A stretch of 64,000 nucleotides of DNA from the NCBI GenBank assembly GCA_036346355.1, contig JAYEVF010000027.1, positions 124,001 through 188,000 on the forward strand, read 5' to 3'. Source of the DNA: Rhipidocladum racemiflorum (taxonomy: Eukaryota > Streptophyta > Magnoliopsida > Poales > Poaceae). This document shows, in pieces, positions 34,748 through 46,453 of the stretch. The first letter of the stretch is position 1. Every line of letters starts with the position of its first letter. Made by a program: the position numbers and the translations under genes. The notes below the pieces were generated by a model that saw only the letters and a program-made list of their open reading frames with translations, had not been told where the DNA came from and made no database searches.

Positions 34748-37700
34748 ACCCGTACCACAGCACGTGTGCCTCCGACAGGTGGGCCCCTCAGGTGACGTCA
34801 GCACTGACATCATCGCTCGGTAGGGGCGGTGGCCGATACCGGGTTTCACCGTGACGTCGGCCGGTGACGCGTCATGGTGCGATCTGAGCTGGCCGACGCG
34901 TGGGTCCCACGCTGACGTCATGCGTGACTTGGCCGACCAAGGCCCGATCACGCATCGGCCCGCCATCGACACGCGGGTACGATTCGCCATTGATTTGAAA
35001 ATCAACGGTCCAGATCAGGTCCAACCTCACGCGTTGAAAACAACTCGGTTGATCTGGACCATTCGATATCGATCGGACGGTTGAGATCCAATCTAACGAT
35101 GATAATGTGGCTAACCCTAGCCGTACTATCTAGATCTAACGGTTGGCAATGGATCTAGCACGGTGCGTTGGCGGTTACGTGGCACAATCTAAACCGTTGG
35201 ATCTAGATCCAACGGTTGGAAATAGATCTGAGAACTACAACGTGGAAATTACCTTCGGCGACGTGTACGAATCTCAGCTGTGCGATGAAGATCCAACGGC
35301 GGAGAAGCTTCGCGAGTCGGCTACAGCACGCGGTGGAGCTGGCTGGCCGGAGACGAAGACGATGACGAGCCCAACGGCGCTGCGGGCACGCTTCGGCGAA
35401 GTGGGTGGTACCTCCCGACGCATCTTGACCTTGCGGTTCCGGATCTGGGCTCGGTGACGGCGGAGGACGGCGGACGGCGGCGGAATCGACGAAGAACCGC
35501 GGCGGAGGCCTATCCCAACTACGGCGAGCTCTAGCGGGTGAACGGCGGCGGCTCAGGCGACGTGGTCTAGGGCTATGTCGGGACTCGAATTTGCAAATCC
35601 GGACCCTCTGTGTATTCAGCACTAGTCCAGGAATCAAGCTAGTGCACACAGTCTCAACGTTGGTAAATATCACAATCATACTCAACGAAAAATAAAAGTA
35701 CTTTATTGAAAGGACTTATAGCTGGTTGCTCGACCTTATGGTCAAGTTACAAAATACGCCTCGTGTAACACCCCAATTTTTGCTTTTCATGAAATTAAAT
35801 ATTATTTTGCACATTTGTGAATTTTTGGAATTTATTTGGATTTATTTGGATTTAATTTGAATTTATTCCATATTGAAATAATTAAAGAAATTAAATTTTC
35901 AAATAAAGTTTTGTTGGAAATATTTTATTTGAGTCCCAAATGCCCTAAAATATTTTCGTAATTTTTACGAGTATTTTGCTATTTTTCTTGAATTAAATGA
36001 ATTACTCGAAATTATTTTAAATATTAAATCATTTGGAAAATCGAAGTCGGGTCAAATCTTGTTCATCCGATCGAAGTCGAACCCAGTCGGACTCGAGTCC
36101 GACTTTAGCCACGCGTGACTCGATCAACCCACTTACGAAAGCCCTAACCAAGGATCGTTGGATTCAGATCCAACGGCCACGATTGAGCCACGCCACCCAA
36201 TCCGAAGTCGCCACGGACTCACGCCGCAGCGGAGTGGGCCTCGGTTCCGCGGCGTTTCACGGACGCCGAGGGCCCTATTTATTGGCGCCGCCACCCGTGT
36301 CGAGACCGCCACTTCATTGCGCACTGTAGCCCTAACTCACCTCGCTGGCCGCCGTAGTAGTTGCGCCGCTAGAGCTCACCGGAGTAAGGAGAAGGAGCCG
36401 CCGCGGTTTTAAATCGAATCCGCTGCCGTCCGCGATCCTCCGTCGCCGTTGACCCCAGATCCGGACCAGGAGGTCAAGGCAGCGTCAGGAGTCCAACTCG
36501 CCTCGCGGCGAACCGCGCCGAAAGCAGCCGTCGGCTGGGTCGTCGTCCCCTGCGGCCCATTGACCCGGCGCCCGCGCTTCGCCATCGCGGACTTGGGGCT
36601 CGCCCGGTAGTCGGATCTTCATCAAGTGGTCCAGATTGCGCCACGTCACCGTCGGTGAGATCCCGTTCCAAAATCCCAGATCTAATCTCGACCGTTGGAT
36701 CTAGATCCAACGATCCAGATCAAACGCGTTAATCCAAACGTGTGAGTCCAGATCTAATATGGGCCGTTGATTTTCAAATCAACGGCCGAGATTGCGCCAC
36801 GTGACGGGGAGCTTGACCGGCTGCGATCGGCGCACCGCGGCGTATGATCTTGACACGCGGGCAGCGTGTCGGCCGACGCGACCAAACCGCACCATGACGT
36901 CACGCCAGCGTCATGGCGCCACTGCGTCGGCCGCCAGCCGTGTAGTGACGCGTCGGCAATGACGCGTCACCGATGGTCCCCACCGTCGGCACCGTGGTGA
37001 GCGGCCCGACGTCGACAATGACGTCACCCAGTGGGTCCCCACCGTCGGTAGACATGAGCCGTGGGCCGGTCCACGGTAGACCCGAGCCAAACCATGGACC
37101 ACGCCCATGAACCTGACGTCGTGCCAGACCAATCAGAGGTTGCCACGTGTCCTCGCTGACGCAATAAATAATTTCCGAAAAAGAAAATGATTTAATAATT
37201 CGGTTTAATAATTGATTTGAATTTCAAAACTTCAAACGCTTATAACTTTTGCGTTTTAACTCCGATTTGAACGATTCAAATTTCTAAAAATTCATAAAAT
37301 TTAGATCTACTCAAATATGAATTTATTTAATTTTTGGACTAAAGTTTTTCTCTGTAAAATTATTTAATTGATTATTTAAACTTTAAATAATCATAACTTT
37401 TGTGTTTTAACTCCGATTTGAGCGATTCCAGTTCCTAAAAATTCATAAAATTATGTTCTCTCTGTTTATGGATTTTATTTGGATGTTTGGACACTTTTGG
37501 TCTACTGTTTTATTCATTTATTGCTATTTGCACGCGTTACGAGTAGACGTTGAAGTCTTAGGAAGGTTTCAAGGAGAGGTGTTGACCAGAGCCATTTCGG
37601 GACCAAGAACAAGTACTTTTTGAAGGCAAGTTGTGCTTTGACCATATTGATCCCATTTTGAAACCTATTTTGATTTAAAGTATTGCATGATAGTTTAAAT

Positions 37701-38396
37701 TAGAAAATGCTTTACTTAATTATGGGTAATTAGATAAATGCCTAATTGCTGTATGACACCTTGGTTAATTAAATATGTGCCATGACCCTTGTCACCCTAG
37801 TTGTGGTTTACTAGTTGGACATTACTAAAATTGCCAACATGGGTTTTAGACCGTTGTAGTATACTGCTTAGACCTGCTACATGCACTACAAGATAACATG
37901 GATTTCCCGGCGTTTATTTTACACGGCGTTTAATCTAAACGCCCCTAATAAGGCTAAAGCCGGCGTTTTTTATCATTCGAGGCATTTAATTCCCCGGCAT
38001 TTATAAATGCCGGGTTAGAGTCTACCACGGCGCTTATAAATTTCAAATTTTGTCCGAAAATTCAATTTTTGTTGATATTTTGTTTGAAAATTCAAATTTT
38101 TTCGAACATCTGATTTTGTGACACTTATCAATTTCAGATGCTACTTTTCGTTATCTTTCCAATTAGCCTAAGAACGCCCCAATTGGAGGTACGAGTCAAA
38201 AGTTATGTCTATTTTAAGAAATATGCTCGGATTTCGTATTTGCAAACTAGAATTGGTGCCCAAAAGAATATAATTGGAGATCTTATCATATGATGATTTT
38301 GCTTAATTACCTCAATAATTTGCTAATTTGAAATAATTGAAAATCGGTGTTCGGGTGTTTAACGGGGTTAAGGGGAGGAGGGACGCATTATATATC

Positions 38397-38514
38397 AGAT
38401 GTGATCATACCACCACTAAAGTACTAGATCTTATAAAAACTCTGAAGTTAAGTGTGCTTGGACAAGAGTAGTAATAAGATGGGTGACCTCCTGGGAAGTC
38501 ATTGTGCACCTCTG
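38397..38514 (+). rRNA. 5S rRNA-like sequence, degenerate but full length
   Basis: About 118 bases align with plant 5S rRNA from GGATGCGATCATACC (here AGATGTGATCATACC) to the 3' end (GGGAAGTC...). Internal promoter parts are nearly intact: GTTAAGTGTGC for box A, and GATGGGTGACCTCCTGGGAAG for box C and beyond. A run of T follows at 38517. Substitutions are mostly C-to-T or G-to-A. A TATATAT lies at 38389-38395, closer than the usual position near -28. It is probably a captured pseudogene, though RNA polymerase III transcription cannot be excluded. Confidence 0.9.
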
Positions 38515-38524
38515 ATTTTAAATG

Positions 38525-38745
38525 CCACGAATAGAGGGATCCCCGGCGCTTGTGAACGCCATAAATAGAGAGAACCCCGTCACTTATAAACGTCGGGTTA
38601 TAGGCTTCCACGGCACTTATAAACGCCGGGTTATAGAGGCTTCCACGGCACTTATAAACGCCGGGTTAGAGGCTTCCACGGCACTTATAAACGCCGGGTT
38701 AGAGTCTTCCATGGCACTTATAAACGTCGTGGATAATTAAGCGCC
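38525..38745. repeat. Subterminal palindromic repeats of the CACTA-like element
   Basis: Five to six copies of GGCACTTATAAACGCCGGG spaced about 40 bases, with related copies at 37905-38045. Each folds on itself (CGGC...GCCG). Such subterminal arrays are known transposase-binding regions of CACTA elements. Confidence 0.8.
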
Positions 38746-40272
38746 GCCAATTACTTTTCCTGACACCATTTTTCTTTACGCCATGTAAACGCCATCTAAA
38801 ATCTTTTTAAGGCATTTATAAGGTTTTAAAGGCATTTATAGGCGCCATTAGAAGCCCGACGTGTTGTAGTATTGACATGATTTTGAACAATCAAATGTAA
38901 TATTGACTTAATGATATATTGAACCTGTTTTGGAAAGGTATCATGTGATGTTGATGGCACGTGGTGCATGGTAATCAACTGGGGGTTTGATAAATAGCTT
39001 TTAACCAGGGCATGTGGCAAGAATGATCAGGTGGGCCAGTTGTGGCACCGAGAACGTTGTGTTGGTTCTTCGGGTAGTCTTGCCCTGGTCACCCTAAGGA
39101 CTTAACCTTGCAAGCCTTTGAACTGAGTCAATCTTGCAACCACATGTCTGTAATGGGACGGACCTAGTTGATTAGGTTGCTAATAACGTACCTGTGGGAC
39201 CTCAGGAGGTCAACTACACCCTTTGTGTAAGTTGTACGGGGAGCGTCTGGGAAGGCTGACGCCAGTACCCATCTAACGGTTGATTGGCCTAAACTTCGTC
39301 TTAGCTAAGGGAAGGGTTAGTGTGCAACACCGGAGAGGACCACTTGTACTGTTAGAGGTTTCCGAAAGACTTTGTTACGGAAACTCGCCTTTGTGGTGTT
39401 TGACTGTATCTTGTGGGAAAAGTGCATAACCTCTGCAGAGTGTAAAATCTATTCGAATAGCCGTGTCCGCGGTATTGGACATTGCTCGGGAATTACAGTC
39501 AAGGCTTAGACTTTCTTGAAAATAACTTGGACTTGAAAGGTTGGGTTTGGTTAAACAATGATGTTGATGGAAATGTGGATTAGGAATGGGAAAGATGTTG
39601 ATTAAACTCCTGGAAAAGTTATCGATGTTATACTTGTTTCTACTGCTTTCGAATCTACTTATGCTACTTGTCAAATCTTTTCATTTCTTGCAAATATACC
39701 CTGAGCTATTCCTTTGTATTAAGCCATGCATGTAGTATATTAGCTTGCATTACATGCATGACTTCTTGAGTACCAAGTACTCACCCTTGCCACAATACAA
39801 CACCAGTTGAAGAGGAGTCTACACCAGCTTTGGAGGAGGAGCTCCAAGAGGAACCGTCTACTTAGGGAGCGAGCCCAGTCAGTTGCCTGTGGTATACTGG
39901 ATAGCGCCACGAAGTTATCTTATTTTCCGCTGCTATTATTTCTCTCTTATTAGGTTTCGCCCTGCGTGGCGTATATTTGTAACTTGACCATAAGGTCGAG
40001 CAACCAGTTTGACTATTTAAATAAAGTACTTTAATAGTATCGAGTGGTATGATTGTGATATTTACCGATGTTAAGACTGTGTGCACTAGCGCGTTCCTGG
40101 ACTAGTGCTGAATACACAGAGGGTCCAGATTTGCAAATTCGGGTCCCGACACCTCGCAGGGCAAAAGACTTATTCAAATAGAATCCGCAGCGGAATATAA
40201 ATAAAACGCGTGGAGCCAACCAATATGCCACAGGCAACTGACTGGACTCGCTCCCTAGTTAGTCGGCCCCTC

Positions 40273-42508
40273 CTAGAACTCCTCCTCCAAAGCTGGCGTG
40301 GATTCCTCTTCAACTGATGTTGTATGGTGGCAAGGGTGAGTACTTGGTACTCAGCAAGTCGTGCACAGAATGCAACTAATATACTACATGCATGGCTTGG
40401 TACAAGGAATAGCTCATGGTTCATTTGCAGTAAACAGCATTTAACATGTATCGTAAATAGATTCGAAGCAAAGAAAGACATGTATATAATATCAATAACT
40501 TTTCCAGGAGTTAAATAAACATCCTCCCCATTCCTAGTCCACATTTCCATCTATGTCATCCATTAACCCAAAACCCTTTTTCCAAGTCCAAGTTATTTTC
40601 ATGAAAGTCTAACCCTTGATCAGTAATTCGGCGATGTCCAATACCGCGGACACGGCTATTCGAATAGATTTTACACTCTGCAGAGGTTATGCACTTTACC
40701 CACAAGATACAGTCAAACACCACAAAGGCGAGTGTCCGTAACAAAGCCTTTCGGAAACCGCTAACTACACAAGTGAACCTCCCCGGTTTTTGCCTTACAC
40801 CATCCCTTCCCTTAGCAAAGGCGAAGTATGGGACCGACATACCGTTGGACGGGTACCATGCCTCAGCACTGGTACGCTCCCCTTTCAAGCTACACAAAGG
40901 GTGTAGTTGACACCCCAAGGTACCACAAGCAAGTTATTAGTAACTTAGTCAACTAGGTCCGTCCCATTACAGACATGTGGTTGCACGAATGACCTAGTTC
41001 AAAGGCTTGCAAGGCTAAGTCCTTAAGTTGACCAGGGCAAGACTACCCAAAGAACCAAATCATCCTTCCCAATGCCATACCTGGCCCACCTGATCATTAC
41101 TTGCCACATGCCCCGGTCCAAATTTATTTGTCAAACCCCAGTTGTTTACCATGCACCACGTGCCATCAACATCATCAACAACACATGACACTTTTCCAAA
41201 ACAAGTTCCATATCTCGTTAAGTCAACATTAGCATTTAATTATCCAAAATCATGTCATGTGTATGTGGCAGGTCTAAGCATTGAACTACAACGGTCTAAT
41301 TACCCATGTTGGCAAATTAATAATGTCCAACTATGTAATCCACATCTAGGGTGACAAGGGGTCATGGCATACAATTGTTTAACCAAGGTGTCATAAGGCA
41401 ATTTGGCATTTATCTAATTCCCCAAAAGTAATTAAAGCATTTGTTACTTAAACTAGCATGCAATAATTTAAATCAAACTAATTTCAAAAATGGGTTCAAC
41501 ATGGTCAAAGCATAACTTGCCTTCAAAGAGTACTTGTTCTTGGTCTTGAGCGGGATCCTGAGTCAACACTTCTCCTTCGAAGCCTTCGGGCACTTCAACG
41601 TCTAGTCGTAAAGCGTGCAAATAGCAATACACAAATAAACAACAGGCAAAAAGTGTCCAAACATCCAAATAAAATCCATAAACAGAGAGAACATAATTTT
41701 ATGAATTTTTAGGAACTGGAATCGCTCAAATCGGAGTTAAAACACAAAAGTTATAATTATTTAAAGTTTAAATAATCAATTAAATAATATTACAGAGAAA
41801 AAATTTAGTCCAAAAATTAAATAAAATTCATATTTGAGTAGAGCTGAATTTTATAAATTTTTAGAAATTTGAATGGTTCAATTCGAAGTTAAAACGCAAA
41901 AGTTATAAGCGTTTGAAGTTTTGAAATTTAAATATATTATTAAACCGAATTATTAAATCATTTTCTTTTTCGGAAAATATTTATTGCGTCGTGGGTGACA
42001 CGCGTCGGCTCTCGATTAATTTGGTGGCGTCGGTAGGCTCATGGGCTCAAACTTACGCGGCTTGGCTCGGTCCACGGTGGACTCGGTCCACGGCACGTGT
42101 GCTACTGACAGGTGGGACCCATTGGATGACGTCGACATCGACGCTACCACGCCGACGACGCCATCGACAAGCGGGTTTCACCGTGGCGTCGGCGATGACG
42201 CCATGGTGCGGTTCTGTTGTCCGTGCCGACACGCGGGCCCGGCGTGTCGAGACACGCGCTTCAGCGTGAAGCGCGGCGCGCCAGGGTACATGTGGCACGA
42301 TCGTGTCCGTTGATTTGAAAATCAACGCCGCGATTAGATCGAGGTTAACACGTTGAAAACTACACAGTGATCGTGGGCCATTCGATCTAGATCGGACGGT
42401 CCAGATCTAACCCTACGTTAACGCTGCTACGACACGTGGTGATCGTGGGCCGTTGGATCTTGATCCAACGGTCCAGATCTAATCGGGTTTGGAAGCACGT
42501 GACTCACC
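40273..42508 (-). other. Candidate spliced micro-ORF of LTR B (exon 3 40273-40313, exon 2 41521-41601, exon 1 end 42508)
   Basis: Minus strand. Canonical donor GCG|GTGAGT at 42507. Exon 2 of 81 nt is open in phase 1 (VEVPEGFEGEV) and ends FE at GAAG|GCAAGT. Exon 3 follows CATCAG at 40314, reads EEESTPALEEEF and stops at TAG 40273-40275. Intron 2 is 1207 nt. Length, phase and peptide agree with the relatives at 14007 and 22207. Confidence 0.45.
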
Positions 42509-44154
42509 GCTGCCGTTCGATCGGGATTGGGCCAGTCCGGAAAACCAGCGGGTGATGGCGGCGCCGCGGGGCTCTGCCACGGAGACGAGGACGGCGACCT
42601 TCCGTCGCGGCGTTCCGAGGGTCTCCGGCGAGGTGGATGGTGCGGTCCGATCGCCTTGCTCTTCTTTGTTCCAGATCCGGCTCCAACACGGCGGAGACGG
42701 CTTGAGGCGGCGGCGTCGCGACCTGAACTCAAGCGAAGCCCTAACCCAACTACGGCGAGCAATTCCTCAGCAAAGACGGCGGCTCGGGCGGCATGGCTTG
42801 GGGCAAAAGGTGCGGCGTCAAACGACGATTCTTGGAGACGGGTCCACAACTTCAATACGGCCTCGACGTGCGTGCAAATCGGAAACCCTAACCGAACTCG
42901 GAGGCGGCGCGGCGGAGGAGTCCGCCTCGGACTCGGGCAGAGACGACGACGGTGGGCCGTCCACGTGGCATGATCGACGGTCACGATCGCGTGGGTGCGA
43001 TCGGATCCGGCCCAGTCTCGGCTCGAACCGGTACGGGACGATCTTGACCGTTGGATCTGGATCCAACGGTCCACGGATTAGGGTTCGGGTGAACTGGTCC
43101 GGCTCAGACGTGGCTTGGGTCGGGTTCGAGTCTGACTCGAACTCGGACTCGGTCGGATGAACAGTACTGGACCCGTTTCGATTTTTCCAGCGATTTAATA
43201 ATTAAAACAATTTCCAGTAATTCATTTAATTCAAGAAAAATAGTAAAATACTCAGAAAAATTCCAGAAAAATTCTGGAAAATATTTTAGGGCATTTGGGA
43301 CTCAAATAAAATATTTCCCACAAAACTTTATTTGAAAATTTAATTTCTTTAATTATTTCAATATGGAATAAATTCAAATTAAATCCAAATAAATCCAAAT
43401 AAATCCCAGAAAATTCCAAAAATTCACAAATGTGCAAAATAATATTTAATTTCATGAAAAGCAAAAATTGGGGTGTTACAGGATACTAGTGCGCAATGAA
43501 ACGGAGAACACGATGGCGGCGGCGGCGCATTAAATACCCCCTCGACGTCCGTCTTATGCACGGAAAACGAGGGCCCACGCACGGGCGGCGGCGGAATCCG
43601 AATCCAACTCGGATTGGGTGACGTGGCTCAACGGCAGCCGTTGGATCAGGATCCAACGGTTGCGGGGTTTGGGTCAGGTGCGGCTCGGCAACTGGTGGCT
43701 CGGTCGGTCGAGGCTCGGTGGCGTGGCGGCGTTAAATGGCCGTTGGATCTCGATCAAACGGTCACGCGGTTTAGGGCTAGGTTGGACTCGGGTCCGGTTC
43801 GAACGTGGTTCGGGTCGGACTCGAGTCTGACTCGGACTCGAACTCGGTCAGATGAACAGTAAAACCCACTCGATTTTCCAACGATTAAATATTCAAAATA
43901 AATTCCAGAAATTCATTTAATTCAATAAAAATAGCAAAATACTCAGAAAAATTCCAGAAAATATTTTAGGGCATTTGGGACTCAAATAAAATATTTCCAG
44001 CAAAAATTTATTTGTAAAGTTAAATTCTTTAATTATTTCAAAAGGAAATAAATTCAAATTAAATCCAAATAAATTCCAGAAAATTCCAAAAATTCACAAA
44101 AGTGCAAAATAACACTTAAATTCATGACAAGCAAAAATTGGGGTGTTACAGCAT

Positions 44155-44315
44155 CCCAGTCATTCTCATCGTCGTCCGACGAGATGACGATCACAGAAGG
44201 AGAACGAGGCGGGGTGGAAGCCATGAGTGCACTGGTACCTTCAGTAAAGGAGCGGGAGAACGGAGGGACAAAGAGAACTGATGGCGAGATAGTGGCAAGT
44301 CCAATCTATTTATAG
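44155..44315 (-). pseudogene. Start of an antisense ORF in the plus-strand Tat element, cut by LTR A
   Basis: On the minus strand TATAAATAG lies at 44306-44314. About 85 bases on, an ATG at 44224-44222 opens a frame MASTPPRSPSVIVISSDDDE that runs into the LTR A insertion point (GCATC). The same frame resumes for three codons at 22206-22198 before the next LTR. Serine/aspartate-rich beginnings of this kind occur in ORFs associated with grass Tat elements, as far as I recall. Function unknown. Confidence 0.5.
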
Positions 44316-44456
44316 TCCTGAAACCGCATCACATCAAGCCATTACAAGTTCCCAAGGTGTATAAGCAGCGAACGACGCAAGGTGCAGAAGTCAAAGCGAC
44401 ACCCAGGACATTGTGGAACATAACGTCATGCAGAAGTTGAAACAACTAGCACATTT

Positions 44457-44874
44457 TTTATGTTTAGGCTCAACTCTCTACTTGATGCGACCTTCGAGTC
44501 GAGAGTCGGGGGCTGCATCGCAGATTTTGATGCTTAGGCTCAACTCTCTACTCGATGCGACCATCGAGTCGAGAGTTGGGGGCTATATCGCGGATTTTTT
44601 GATGCTTAGGCTCAACACTCTACTCGATGCGACCATCGAGTCGAGAGTCGGGGGCTACATCGCGGATTTTTTGATGCTTAGGCTTAACTCTCTACTCGAT
44701 GTGACCATCAAGTCGAGAGTCGAGGGCTACATCGCGGATTTTCTGATGCCTACGCTCTCTACTCGATGCGACCATTGAGTCGAGAGTCAGGGGCTACATC
44801 CCGGATTTTCTGTTGGTTACACTCAACTCTACTCGATGCGACCATCGAGTCGAGAGTTGGGGGCTACACGACTA
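44457..44874 (+). repeat. 72-bp tandem repeat, six copies, each with a hairpin and a PPT-like GGGGGCTA
   Basis: Units start at 44457, 44529, 44601, 44673, 44745 (67 bp) and 44812. Each contains CTCTACTCGATG-cgac-CATCGAGTCGAGAG, able to form a long hairpin, followed by GAGT(C/T)GGGGGCTA. The same GGGGGCTAT sits immediately before the 3' LTR at 49993. The 121-codon plus-strand frame over this array is just the translated repeat. Confidence 0.95.
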
Positions 44875-45772
44875 TTTAACTCTATTTCATTGACAAGGGA
44901 ATACGAGGATAAACATTGCAAACAAATAAAACTGCGATAGCCAGGTAAGTACAAAATCCATTCAATTAACATTAGCAAACGTGGTTTTTACATTGCATAT
45001 AGCTATCATCACCACTCTCTCTCGAGATCGTCACTTCGTTTCGATGAAGAAGAAAACTTTCCGGCGAGGCTCCATTGAGCCTCTCCTTTATCTCCCCCTA
45101 CTTCTACGGCGGCAACTCTTGGAGTACGAGAAAGAGATGAAATCCCAACTGAAATTTCACCTTCTCCTCATGTGCCTTTATCAGCCCGTGAGTAAGAGGG
45201 GGAAGAAACGCCTTGTTACCTCGACAATGATCCTCAGCGCTCCAGTGACCTCATGTGGAACCGTGTCCTCCTTCGCTTGTCGATCTTCCTCCTCTACCTC
45301 ACATACGAATGGCATCCCAGTCGATCCCATCTCCTGGGTCCAAGGAAATGATAATCTAAGCTAGGGAAACCACGGCCAGGGGCGCACGGGCTTGAATGAA
45401 CCCGAGCTCTTAGGGAAACACCAGGAGGTTCTGCAAAGAGTGCGTCATCACTAGGGGAGTTGCCGTGCCAACAGAAGCAGTAGTGGGGGTGGTCCCCCAA
45501 GGGACATCGTGTGTTGTCCTTCTACGAATGCGCCTTTTCAGTTGACTGACGGCATATCATAAGAGACAGGAGAAATGAAGATAGACTCACATGGCCCGAG
45601 AAGTTTTGATTTGTATCCTTTTCCCTAGTGGGTGTAACCTCGTCGGCTTGGTCCGAAGGGTGGCCACGACGAGTGATGGGTCGACCACAAGCAGATCGAC
45701 CTGTGGATTAAAGCATATGACTGATTTTGCAATGATCGGGTATTGACAATCATCCGAAAGTGAGAAGAATAC
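44875..45772. other. Tat internal DNA without a recognisable gene
   Basis: Between the tandem array and the visible end of the antisense ORF. It contains short antisense frames (45294-45500) that look like decayed C-terminal exons of that ORF, but I cannot align them to anything. No promoter or RNA feature was recognised. Confidence 0.4.
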
Positions 45773-46372
45773 CTATTCACCGGTCGGAGTGGACGTTGTT
45801 CGAGGAGATGTCTGTGGGGGCATTACTGACCCCTGGAGACCGTTACTCAGAGCATCCTGTTGTTCATCCATCAGTCGTTGGATAAATTCATAGGAAAGCT
45901 CATAACAGCCAAGCAAAGAGTTGAAGTTCACCTGGATGGGTGGCCCTGACGATTGTGTCCTAGCCTGCTTGGTAAGACAGAAGGATCCGGGAGACGAAGA
46001 CCCCCCACCTCGAGGAAGGAAAGTTATCGCCCGGTCGTGAGCAGCTTCGTCCTCAGTTTTTTTGTCCCCGTTCAGGTGATGGCTCGGCTGTTGGGATCTC
46101 CGGGATGATTTCATCCTCTACGGGAGCAATATCCTCAAGGGCCAGACTGCCACCTTTCAAGTCAATGGCTTCCCTTGACGGTCCACCTTCTTCCTCGAAC
46201 TCTGGTTCTTGAGATACATCGGTCAGGAATGGGCGACATATGCACGGACGATGCATTACATGCCCTGAAGCTGCACTTTCCTCAGGCCTGGGGAAATCTC
46301 TAGAATACCCTATAATGTCGCTCTTTCTAGGGTCCGAGCCCTGAAACATCCTACTCAATCGAGCATTGATGC

Positions 46373-46453
46373 CTGTGGGTAGCAAGAATGCGGAAAAAAC
46401 ATCAGCTCAAAAACCGTCGAAAACAGAAGAAGTAAAGCGTCGCCGACACTCAC
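46373..46453 (-). other. Predicted intron of the antisense ORF
   Basis: Donor GTGAGT (46453-46448) and acceptor CTACCCACAG (ending 46373). Removal keeps the frame: RDSRE-S-INARL. 81 nt is near the short end for plant introns. Confidence 0.6.

Larger units (their letters stand above)
24319..34752 (-). mobile_element. Full-length Ty3/gypsy chromovirus with two LTRs
   Basis: LTRs 24324-27078 and 31970-34747 flank PPT, pol, gag and a tRNA-iMet-type primer binding site, all in minus orientation. Flanks are ACCCA (24319-24323) and ACCCG (34748-34752), a duplication with one substitution. The host LTR sequence resumes across the junction as in its relatives. The LTRs are nearly identical over long stretches, so the insertion is young. 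Pol is open throughout, but gag has two stop codons and a 5-base duplication, so the copy is probably non-autonomous. Confidence 0.95.
37881..38874. mobile_element. Non-autonomous CACTA-like DNA transposon carrying a 5S rRNA copy
   Basis: The left end reads CACTACAAGA at 37884. The right end reads GTTGTAGTA at 38863-38871, the inverted CACTA terminus with its last base changed. Flanking triplets ATG and TTG fit the 3-bp duplication of CACTA elements. The surrounding LTR reads on across the site as in relatives (GACCTGCTAC...GACATGATTTTG). Subterminal palindromic repeats built on CGGCACTTATAAACGCCG lie at both ends. No transposase is present, so it is 988 bp of non-coding passenger DNA that would need a transposase in trans. 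Confidence 0.85.
35759..40156 (+). mobile_element. Solo LTR (C), plus orientation, target duplication CCTCG
   Basis: TGTAACACCCC at 35764 to TCGGGTCCCGACA at 40151, flanked on both sides by CCTCG (35759-35763, 40152-40156). Without the inserted CACTA-like element it is about 3.4 kb. It reads in the opposite direction to LTRs A and B but is the same family. Candidate exons on the plus strand: exon 1 end 36654 (TCG|GTGAGA), exon 2 37547-37625 (79 nt, so the frame is off by two), exon 3 39807-39865 ending TAG. Confidence 0.95.
35571..43485 (-). mobile_element. Solo LTR (B) inside LTR A, split by an opposite solo LTR
   Basis: Termini TGTCGGGACTCG at 35576 and GGGGTGTTACA at 43480. Flanks GGCTA (35571-35575) and GGATA (43481-43485), one substitution apart. 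Relatives of the host LTR carry GGCTA at this place. The LTR pieces 35576-35763 and 40157-43480 sum to 3.5 kb. Hairpin 40336-40352, palindromic block 40657-40711, palindromes of GTTGGATC-GATCCAAC type at 42379-42480 and about 43045. Confidence 0.9.
22202..44155 (-). mobile_element. Solo LTR (A) with target duplication GCATC, split by two later insertions
   Basis: LTR termini TGTTGGGACCC at 22207 and GGGGTGTTACA at 44150, flanked by GCATC at 22202-22206 and 44151-44155. The LTR itself is in three pieces: 22207-24323, 34748-35575 and 43486-44150, summing to about 3.6 kb, the length of its uninterrupted relative at 14007. TATA-like GTATTTAATG lies near 43535, the hairpin at 22575-22592 and the palindromic block at 22892-22948. 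It was inserted into an antisense ORF of the plus-strand Tat element (44155-44224). Confidence 0.92.

Noticed and set aside
38397..38514. Functional 5S rRNA gene
   Set aside because: Several changes in conserved stems, single copy, inside a transposon, TATA too close. I call it a 5S-like copy instead.
42427..43160. Overlapping frames of 215 and 223 codons on opposite strands
   Set aside because: Same GC-rich LTR leader; opposite-strand frames cannot both be genes and neither has a recognisable motif.
44413..44778. 121-codon plus-strand frame with a repeated peptide
   Set aside because: It is the translation of the 72-bp tandem repeat, whose length is a multiple of three.
44457..44874. CRISPR-like regular repeat
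   Set aside because: Units are contiguous, without variable spacers, and the setting is plant DNA.
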